Assembly: GCA_045541355.1 (NCBI GenBank)
Contig: JAZQIW010000009.1
Coordinates: 1-45,692 of the forward strand
Direction of reading: 5' to 3'
Origin: UMGS1387 sp045541355
GTDB taxonomy: Bacteria > Bacillota > Clostridia > Oscillospirales > CAG-382
DNA length: 45,692 bases
The first letter of the stretch is position 1; every line of letters begins with the position of its first letter. This document shows positions 39,740 through 45,692 of the stretch, in pieces. Made by a program: the position numbers and the translations under genes. The notes under the pieces were generated by a model that saw only the letters and a list, made by a program, of their open reading frames with translations, did not search any database and was not told the DNA's origin.

Positions 39740-40924
39740 ATGGAAATCAAACTCGATTATTCAAACGTAACATTCAAAAATGACGGCAGACTTAAGCTCC
39801 TTATCATTGTTGGAACAAGACCTGAAATCATAAGACTTGCAGCCGTTATCGATAAGTGCAGAAAGTATTTTGATACCGTGCTTGCACACACGGGACAGAA
39901 CTATGATTATAACCTTAACGGTGTGTTCTTCAAGGATTTAAAGCTTGAAAATCCCGAGGTTTATATGGATGCAGTAGGGGATGACCTCGGTGCTACTGTC
40001 GGAAATATAATTAACTGTTCATATAAGCTCATGAATCAGATTAAGCCCGATGCACTTTTGATTTTGGGCGATACAAACTCTTGCCTTTCTGCAATAGCGG
40101 CAAAAAGACTCCATATACCCATTTTCCATATGGAAGCGGGTAATAGATGTAAGGATGAGTGCCTGCCTGAAGAAACTAACAGAAGAATTGTTGATATTAT
40201 TTCAGACGTAAATCTTGCGTACTCCGAGCATGCAAGAAAGTATCTTCACGAATGCGGACTTCCCAAGGAAAGAGTTTATGTTACAGGATCTCCCATGGCA
40301 GAGGTGCTTCATAATAATCTTGAGGATATTCAAAAGAGTGATATTCTTTCAAGACTCGGGCTTGAAAAAAAGAAATATATACTTCTTTCTGCACATAGAG
40401 AGGAAAATATCGACACTGAAAAGAACTTCCTTTCTCTTTTCACGGCAATTAATAAGATTGCTGAAAAGTACGATATGCCCATTCTCTATTCCTGCCATCC
40501 CAGAAGTAAAAAGAGACTCGCGGAGAGCGGATTTGTGCTTGATAAGCGTGTTATTCAGCATGAGCCTCTCGGCTTCCATGACTATAATCATCTTCAGATG
40601 AACGCATTTGCGGTGGTTTCGGATAGCGGAACACTTCCCGAAGAATCAAGCTTCTTTACAAGTATAGGAAATCCTTTCCCGGCAGTATGTATAAGAACTT
40701 CGACAGAACGTCCCGAGGCGTTGGATAAGGCTTGCTTTATTCTTGCGGGAATTGATGAAAACAGCCTCGTACAGGCAGTTGGAACGGCAGTGTCAATGAC
40801 AGAAAACAGCGACGACGGTATTCCCGTACCTGACTATGTCGAAGAAAATGTTTCCACAAAGGTGGTTAAGATTATTCAGTCTTATACGGGCGTTGTTAAT
40901 AAAATGGTTTGGAGAAAGTTTTGA
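39740..40924 (+). CDS. capG: UDP-FucNAc C2 epimerase, CapG (FnlC/WbjD) type, UDP-GlcNAc 2-epimerase family
   Basis: 394 residues of the non-hydrolysing UDP-GlcNAc 2-epimerase family: LLIIVGTRPEIIRLAAVI, HTGQNYDYNLNGVFFKDL, ILGDTNSCLSAIAAKRLHIPIFHMEAGNR, EETNRRIVDIISD, HREENID and SDSGTLPEESSFF are all present. The LDYSNVTFKNDGRLKL N-terminal extension is typical of the CapG/FnlC branch. Together with CapE and CapF it would finish UDP-L-FucNAc by inverting C2 of UDP-L-PneNAc. AAGGGAG precedes the ATG by about 9 bases. Confidence 0.93.
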   Translation: MEIKLDYSNVTFKNDGRLKLLIIVGTRPEIIRLAAVIDKCRKYFDTVLAHTGQNYDYNLNGVFFKDLKLENPEVYMDAVGDDLGATVGNIINCSYKLMNQIKPDALLILGDTNSCLSAIAAKRLHIPIFHMEAGNRCKDECLPEETNRRIVDIISDVNLAYSEHARKYLHECGLPKERVYVTGSPMAEVLHNNLEDIQKSDILSRLGLEKKKYILLSAHREENIDTEKNFLSLFTAINKIAEKYDMPILYSCHPRSKKRLAESGFVLDKRVIQHEPLGFHDYNHLQMNAFAVVSDSGTLPEESSFFTSIGNPFPAVCIRTSTERPEALDKACFILAGIDENSLVQAVGTAVSMTENSDDGIPVPDYVEENVSTKVVKIIQSYTGVVNKMVWRKF

Positions 40925-40938
40925 TTTTGGAGAAAAGC

Positions 40939-42099
40939 ATGACATTAACAGATGTTTTGTTTGAATTAATTCGAACTGAACTGTTTGACGACGAGCTTTC
41001 AAGTCATATAATAGACAGCCTTTGTGCGGAAATGCTCTCAAAGCTGTATGTTTTGTCCAAAAAACATGATTTGTCACAAATTGTTGCATCGGCTCTTTCA
41101 AAACTTGAGTTGAAAGAGCCGGGTGACGCTTTGAAACACTTCAAAAAACAGCTTGGACTGTCTGTATACAGATATGAAACAATGAATTATGACTATGAGC
41201 GTATATGCCGTGTGTTTGAGGATGAAGAGATTGCCTATATTCCGCTTAAAGGGTCGGTAATAAGGAGGCTTTATCCCGAGCCATGGATGAGGACAAGCTG
41301 TGATATTGATATTCTTGTGAAGGAACAAGATCTTGATAGAGCAGTGAAGGCTCTTGTTGAAAAACTGTCATTCAGTTGGAACGGACAGAGAGAATACCAT
41401 GATGTTTCCTTGTTTTCCGAAAGTAATACTCATCTTGAATTGCATTTTAATGTGCTGGAAAATATGGAAAACATAGATAGGCTTCTTGCCAAAGCATGGG
41501 ATTTTGCCGAACCGGAAGACGGCGGTAAATACAGATATAAGTTTTCAGACGAGTTTACACTGTTCCATATTATAGCCCATATGTCGTACCACTTGTTAAA
41601 TGGCGGCTGTGGGATACGTTCGTTTGTTGATTTGTATCTTCTTGAAAAGAATCTTTCGTATGATAATGATAAGCTTTCCGAAATGTGTAAGGAATGCAAC
41701 ATCGAAAAGCTCAGACTTGCGGTTGAAAATCTCTCGAGGGTCTGGATGGAAAATCATAAGAAGAATTCTCTTGATGAGACGCTGGAATCATATGTGATTT
41801 CAGGGGGATTGTATGGTGATAAAGAGGCCTCGTCTGCAATAAAACAAAAAAAGCACGGCGGACGGTTTAACTATATGCTGTCGCGTGTTTTTCAATCGAG
41901 TAATGTTTTAAAGGAAAACTATCCGATTTTAAAGAAACATAATTGGCTTGTACCTTTTTATCAGATTAAGAGATGGTATGATATTCTGTCGACCGACAGA
42001 AGAAAACGTGTTGTGACCTATATTAATTCTTCAAACTCTTTGTCAAAGGAGCAGATAGGAGAAAAAATCGACCTTTTAAAAGAGTTGGGGTTGTATTGA
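40939..42099 (+). CDS. Nucleotidyltransferase-fold protein, PF14907 (NTP_transf_5)-like
   Basis: 386 residues from the ATG at 40939, after TTGGAGA; the frame is open from 40909 inside the capG end. Residues 100-130 hold YIPLKGSVIRRLYPEPWMRTSCDIDILV: the K-G helix and the two acidic residues D122 and D124 of the nucleotidyltransferase metal site. HLELHF (about 165-170) gives the third acidic position, and the helical rest includes FHIIAHMSYHLLNGG. This is the family of uncharacterised nucleotidyltransferases found in many polysaccharide and peptide clusters. Possible roles are nucleotidylation or phosphotransfer to a small molecule or protein; no substrate is known. A strong hairpin follows 3 bases after the stop. 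Confidence 0.78.
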   Translation: MTLTDVLFELIRTELFDDELSSHIIDSLCAEMLSKLYVLSKKHDLSQIVASALSKLELKEPGDALKHFKKQLGLSVYRYETMNYDYERICRVFEDEEIAYIPLKGSVIRRLYPEPWMRTSCDIDILVKEQDLDRAVKALVEKLSFSWNGQREYHDVSLFSESNTHLELHFNVLENMENIDRLLAKAWDFAEPEDGGKYRYKFSDEFTLFHIIAHMSYHLLNGGCGIRSFVDLYLLEKNLSYDNDKLSEMCKECNIEKLRLAVENLSRVWMENHKKNSLDETLESYVISGGLYGDKEASSAIKQKKHGGRFNYMLSRVFQSSNVLKENYPILKKHNWLVPFYQIKRWYDILSTDRRKRVVTYINSSNSLSKEQIGEKIDLLKELGLY

Positions 42100-42101
42100 T
42101 T

Positions 42102-42133
42102 AAAAGCGTGAAACCGGAAGGTTTTGCGCTTTT
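42102..42133 (+). terminator. Strong hairpin after the PF14907-like gene
   Basis: A 14-base-pair helix, AAAAGCGTGAAACC with GGTTTTGCGCTTTT (two G-T pairs), capped by GGAA, a GNRA-type tetraloop, 3 bases after the stop. The paired T run then continues to GCAAGCTTTTT. It could end most transcription of the preceding locus. Confidence 0.7.
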
Positions 42134-42179
42134 GCAAGCTTTTTCAGGAAGAGTAAGAAGGTTGTTAAGATAAAAAAAC

Positions 42180-42199
42180 AAAAGCAGAAGCTTTTTTTT
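42180..42199 (+). terminator. Second terminator-like hairpin before the fused kinase gene
   Basis: AAAAGC (42180-42185) pairs with GCTTTT (42190-42195) around AGAA, and the T run extends to 42199. Short but in classic terminator layout, 62 bases before the next start codon. Confidence 0.55.
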
Positions 42200-42260
42200 A
42201 AATGACAGATTATGCCCGAACCCTGATTGAAAATCAAATGTTTTGATGGGAGGAAAAAAG

Positions 42261-44645
42261 ATGAACGCAGCAGCAATTATTCTTTGTGCAGGAAAAGGCA
42301 CAAGAATGGGTGATGACTCAAAAAACAAGGTATGTTTTGACTGTGCAGGCATTCCCACAATTAAAAGAATAGTTGGCAATATGAGAGATGCCGGCGTTTC
42401 TAAGTTTGTTATTGTAATAGGCTATAACGCATATAGTGTTATGGACTGCCTTGACGGTGAAGAAGGGATTATATATGCATATCAAAAGGAGCAGAAGGGA
42501 ACGGGACACGCGGCAATGTGCGGTCTTAAGGCTCTCCAAACGGTAGGATATACGGGGCCTGTAATAGTTTCAATGGGCGATAAAATAATTGCAACGAAAG
42601 TAATTGCAGACCTTCTTAAAAAATCCGAAAATGCAAAGGCTGTATGGGGCGTTCAGCCTCTTGAGGCGAATTTCAACGGCGGCAGGGTTGTGACTGTTGG
42701 CGAAAAACCATATGGTATTGTTGAATTTGCAGATGCTGCTCTTATGAAGCTTGCAGATGTTGATGAAAAGGATTATTCGGAGGTTTTGAAAGCAACAAGG
42801 CTGAACCGGAAAAAGGCAGATAAGGTGCTTAAAAAAGCGTTGCAAAAGAAACCTTGCGGAACGGTAACATTGTGCGGTAAGACATTTGGTGCCGATGAAG
42901 TTATTAACTCAAAATACGCCAATGCAGGTCTTTATTGTTTTGATGTTAACGAGGCTGTCAGAATAATTGAAAATATTGGTTCGAATAATGCACAGGGTGA
43001 AGTTTATATCACAGATGCCCTTGAAAAGTTTTCGGAGAATAACGATGCTGAAATATATGAAGTTGAAAACGCAGAGGATATGCTTACGTACAGCACAAAG
43101 CAGGAGCTTCGCGAAATCAGCCTTTATTTTATGAGAACAGCCGGTCAGTTTATAAAAGATATTAATAACGGGCAGCTTGATGATAAGTTTGATTTGCTTT
43201 ATAGAGATAAGGCAGATAGTCAGAAAAAACGTTATATTGATTTGCTGAATCTGTTTATTGAAAAGTACGGCGACAAAAAGGTTGTAATCACCCGTTCTCC
43301 GGGCAGAGTAAATCTTATGGGACGTCATATTGACCACAGAGGCGGCGGTATAAATGTAATGGCAACCGATAAGGATATAGTATTTGTTTCATCGGTTCGA
43401 GATGATGATTTAATAAACATTTCAAATATTGATCCTGCGTTTCCGGATAGGACCTTCTCAATAAGCAAGGTGCTTGGAGAGAAAAAATATGATAAATGGT
43501 TGGATTACCTTGATGATGAAAGAGTTGTAAAGGAGCTTAATGAAAGCGGTGGTTGCTGGTCTAATTATGTTAAGAGCGCTGTAATCAGAGTTCAGTTTGA
43601 TAATGAAACTCCGCTGTGCGGCATGGATATGGTGGCCGGCGGAACAATTCCTGTGGCGGCAGGTTTGTCATCTTCTTCAAGCATTGTTGTTTCCACAATG
43701 GAGGCTGTGGTAGCTCTTAATTCTCTTAATATTTCAGATAAGGAATTTATAAACCTTTGCGGAGAAGGTGAGTGGTTTGTCGGCTCAAGAGGCGGTGCCG
43801 GAGACCACGCAGCAATGAAATGCGGAAAGGCTGACAGAATAGTTCATCTTAAATTCAAACCATTTGAAGTCGGTGACAATGCGGCATTTTCCGAAAAATA
43901 TGCGGTTATTGTTGCAAACAGTATGATTAAGGCAAAGAAATCCGAGGGAAGTAAGGATAAATTTAACGCAAAGGTCGCAGCGTATGAGTTTTCGTTTATG
44001 CTTATAAAACGCCTTTTCCCTGAATACGGGTTTGTGGAGTTCAGGGATGTTGCAAAGGTACGGCCGTACAGTGAAATATATAAGATATTGAAAGCTGTTC
44101 CGGAAACAATGACTCGCGGTGGTATTAAAGCATTGCTTCCGGAATATAGAGATAGAATAAACCAGATATTCCAAAGCCATGCAGACCCGGGAGTGTATGA
44201 GCTTCGAGGAGTTGCACTTTACGGTTTTTCTGAATGTGTAAGATCCGAAAAGTGTATGCAGCTTCTGAATGAAGGCAAATATGCAGAACTTGGCGAAATG
44301 ATGAAAATAAGCCATAACGGAGACAGACTTACAGGGCTTAGAGTGTCGGACAAAATGCTTGATGAGCTTGCTGAACAAAATGCAGATATTTCGTTTCAGT
44401 ACGGCGCATATGACTGTTCCACCGAAAAGATTGATTACCTGTGTGATACTCTTAATGCTACGGATGGAGTTCTTGGCAGTGAACTTGTCGGCGCAGGTCT
44501 TGGAGGTTGTGTAATTGCACTTGTAGAAAAGTCAAAAGCGGATGATGTTATTGCTGCATTGAATGAAAAATACTATGATAAGTTTGGCTTTGACAGAGCG
44601 GCAAATGTGTATTCTGCTTCTCATGGGTCTACATGTATTTTTTAA
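42261..44645 (+). CDS. Fused sugar nucleotidyltransferase (GlmU-like) and GHMP sugar kinase (galactokinase-like)
   Basis: 794 residues from the ATG at 42261, 7 bases after GGGAGG. Residues 1-285 are a GlmU/RmlA-type pyrophosphorylase domain: ILCAGKGTRMG (8-17), KGTGHAAM, SMGDK with the metal Asp (D107), NAGLYCFDV and GEVYITDAL. No beta-helix acetyltransferase domain follows. After a helical linker, residues 340-794 form a GHMP kinase of the galactokinase branch: SPGRVNLMGRHIDHRGG (346-362), PVAAGLSSSSS (464-474), GSRGGAGDHAAM (508-519, probable catalytic Asp515) and GAGLGGCVIAL near the end. This predicts sugar to sugar-1-phosphate to NDP-sugar in one polypeptide, as Fkp does for fucose but with other families and domain order. 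The sugar is unknown. I see no convincing promoter of its own. Confidence 0.87.
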   Translation: MNAAAIILCAGKGTRMGDDSKNKVCFDCAGIPTIKRIVGNMRDAGVSKFVIVIGYNAYSVMDCLDGEEGIIYAYQKEQKGTGHAAMCGLKALQTVGYTGPVIVSMGDKIIATKVIADLLKKSENAKAVWGVQPLEANFNGGRVVTVGEKPYGIVEFADAALMKLADVDEKDYSEVLKATRLNRKKADKVLKKALQKKPCGTVTLCGKTFGADEVINSKYANAGLYCFDVNEAVRIIENIGSNNAQGEVYITDALEKFSENNDAEIYEVENAEDMLTYSTKQELREISLYFMRTAGQFIKDINNGQLDDKFDLLYRDKADSQKKRYIDLLNLFIEKYGDKKVVITRSPGRVNLMGRHIDHRGGGINVMATDKDIVFVSSVRDDDLINISNIDPAFPDRTFSISKVLGEKKYDKWLDYLDDERVVKELNESGGCWSNYVKSAVIRVQFDNETPLCGMDMVAGGTIPVAAGLSSSSSIVVSTMEAVVALNSLNISDKEFINLCGEGEWFVGSRGGAGDHAAMKCGKADRIVHLKFKPFEVGDNAAFSEKYAVIVANSMIKAKKSEGSKDKFNAKVAAYEFSFMLIKRLFPEYGFVEFRDVAKVRPYSEIYKILKAVPETMTRGGIKALLPEYRDRINQIFQSHADPGVYELRGVALYGFSECVRSEKCMQLLNEGKYAELGEMMKISHNGDRLTGLRVSDKMLDELAEQNADISFQYGAYDCSTEKIDYLCDTLNATDGVLGSELVGAGLGGCVIALVEKSKADDVIAALNEKYYDKFGFDRAANVYSASHGSTCIF

Positions 44646-44676
44646 TCTTCACGGAAGAAAGAATAATTTATATGAT

Positions 44677-44712
44677 AAAACACAGCAGGAAAACTTCTGT
44701 GTTTTGTCTATT
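44677..44712 (+). terminator. Terminator at the end of the polysaccharide locus
   Basis: Perfect 9-base-pair stem AAAACACAG (44677-44685)/CTGTGTTTT (44697-44705) with an 11-base loop, followed by GTCTATTTT. It is about 30 bases after the fused kinase gene's stop. Confidence 0.75.
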
Positions 44713-44764
44713 TTACGGAGAGAAATTTGCAATTATTGTTATAATCGGGTTCTTTCTTGACCCA

Positions 44765-44793
44765 TTGTATTATTTATCAAGTTGTGGTATACT
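44765..44793 (+). promoter_or_regulatory. Predicted promoter of the aldo/keto reductase gene
   Basis: TTGTAT (44765-44770), 17 bases, TATACT (44788-44793) with an extended TG at 44785-44786, 26 bases before the ATG. A TGtTATAAT further upstream (44737-44745) lacks a -35. Confidence 0.65.
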
Positions 44794-44819
44794 AAAGACA
44801 AACTGAAAGGAGAATGCTT

Positions 44820-45692
44820 ATGACATACACCCCAAGTAAAATAAGGTACGAAAAAGCAGAGTTTAGAAAATGCGGCGAAAGCGGTCTTAAACTTCCGGCT
44901 GTTTCTCTTGGACTGTGGCATAATTTCGGCGATGGCGCAGACTTTGATAATATGTGTAGAATGTGTTTTGCGGCATTTGATAACGGAATTACACATTTTG
45001 ATATAGCAAATAACTACGGTCCGCAGCCGGGAAGTGCTGAAAGAAACTTCGGTAGGATTGTGAAGGAGCATATGAGTGCTTATCGGGATGAGATTATAGT
45101 AAGCACCAAGGCAGGATATACAATGTGGGAAGGCCCTTACGGCGACTTTGGCAGCAGAAAATATCTTATGGCAAGCCTTGATGCCAGCCTTAAAAGATTG
45201 GGACTTGACTATGTTGATATCTTTTATCATCATAGAATGGATCCCGACACACCTCTTTATGAAACAATGTGGGCACTTAATGATATTGTCAAAAGCGGAA
45301 AGGCACTGTACGCAGGACTTTCAAATTATGACGGAGAAACAATGGAGAAGGCAGCAAAAATTCTTGATGAGCTTCATTGTCCCTTTGTTATCAATCAGAA
45401 TAGATATTCTATTTTTGATAGAACCGTGGAAAAGAACGGTATACTTGACAGCGCAAGAAAATTCAAAAAGGGAATGATTGTTTTCAGCCCCCTTGCTCAA
45501 GGTCTTCTTTCGGATAGATATCTTAAAGGAATTCCTGTGGACAGCAGGATTAAAACCGATGGCAGATTTTTGAAGGAAGCAAACGTTTCACCCGAGATGC
45601 TTGAAAAAATCGGAAAGCTCAATGATATGGCAAAGGATAGGGGACAAACCCTTGCACAGATGGCACTTGCGTGGGTTTACGCTAAAGAGGGT
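44820..45692 (+). CDS. Aldo/keto reductase, YghZ-like (3' end cut by window)
   Basis: 291 codons are visible from ATG 44820, 7 bases after AAAGGAG, and the frame is open at the window end; the whole family protein is about 330 residues. It is an NADPH-dependent (alpha/beta)8-barrel reductase of the AKR14/Kv-beta branch: FRKCGESGLKLPAVSLGLWHNFG opening, THFDIANNYGPQPGSAERNFG with catalytic Asp and Tyr, VSTKAGYTMW (Lys), DIFYHHRMDPDTP (His), AGLSNY, NQNRYSIFDR and FSPLAQGLLSDRYL. YghZ reduces L-glyceraldehyde 3-phosphate and related aldehydes, and this is the likely type of activity. It is transcribed separately from the polysaccharide locus. Confidence 0.93.
   Translation, partial: MTYTPSKIRYEKAEFRKCGESGLKLPAVSLGLWHNFGDGADFDNMCRMCFAAFDNGITHFDIANNYGPQPGSAERNFGRIVKEHMSAYRDEIIVSTKAGYTMWEGPYGDFGSRKYLMASLDASLKRLGLDYVDIFYHHRMDPDTPLYETMWALNDIVKSGKALYAGLSNYDGETMEKAAKILDELHCPFVINQNRYSIFDRTVEKNGILDSARKFKKGMIVFSPLAQGLLSDRYLKGIPVDSRIKTDGRFLKEANVSPEMLEKIGKLNDMAKDRGQTLAQMALAWVYAKEG

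Noticed and set aside
44740..44745. TATAAT upstream of the aldo/keto reductase as main promoter
   Set aside because: Has an extended -10 but no -35 at a workable distance; TTGTAT/TATACT at 44765-44793 fits better.

Overview
The window looks like chromosomal DNA of a low-to-moderate GC, Gram-positive Clostridia-type anaerobe, most likely a gut Oscillospirales/Ruminococcaceae relative. The reasons are strong AAGGAG-type ribosome binding sites, TTGACA/TATAAT promoters with 17-base spacers, several GTG and TTG starts, compact operons with hairpin-plus-T-tract terminators, and the mix of proteins. Species placement is inference. I see no rRNA, tRNA, insertion sequence, prophage or CRISPR array.

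Bases 1-20070 are housekeeping and accessory metabolism in short operons: the end of trpB; a convergent sodium:neurotransmitter-type symporter; nadB-nadC with an EamA exporter; a minus-strand pair of queA and a GH116-like protein without a recognisable catalytic region; a PcrA/UvrD helicase; rpmB; a small membrane protein; a cytosolic GH29 fucosidase; a DUF5131 - amidase lipoprotein - GH78 cluster; gpsA; and a large FadH/old-yellow-enzyme-type flavoprotein. Most of these transcription units have readable promoters or terminators, which are listed.

Bases 20177-44705 hold a one-direction, Wzx/Wzy-type surface polysaccharide locus of about 24 kb. It starts at a consensus promoter. Its leader carries GGCGGTAGTATG inside a small hairpin, a 10-of-12 match to the RfaH ops element. 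In order it encodes: a DegT-type sugar aminotransferase, two tandem ATP-grasp ligases, a PglC/CapM-type initiating phosphoglycosyl transferase, a WbuB/CapL-like glycosyltransferase, an O-acetyltransferase, a second glycosyltransferase, a UDP-HexNAc 6-dehydrogenase, an asparagine-synthase-like PP-loop enzyme, two more glycosyltransferases, a Wzy polymerase, two acetyltransferases, a Wzx flippase, CapE and CapF, a PglD/NeuD-like acetyltransferase, CapG, and a PF14907-type nucleotidyltransferase. After two terminator-like hairpins comes an unusual fusion of a sugar nucleotidyltransferase with a galactokinase-like GHMP kinase.

Together these predict a repeat unit of about five sugars. It should contain L-FucNAc (CapE/F/G), an N-acetylhexosaminuronic acid that may be amidated by the PP-loop enzyme, a 4-amino sugar that may be aminoacylated by the ATP-grasp ligases, and a sugar activated by kinase and pyrophosphorylase in one polypeptide. 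The most novel points are the ops-like leader, the aminotransferase/double ATP-grasp cassette, the dehydrogenase/PP-loop pair and the fused kinase-nucleotidyltransferase. The window ends inside an aldo/keto reductase gene with its own promoter.
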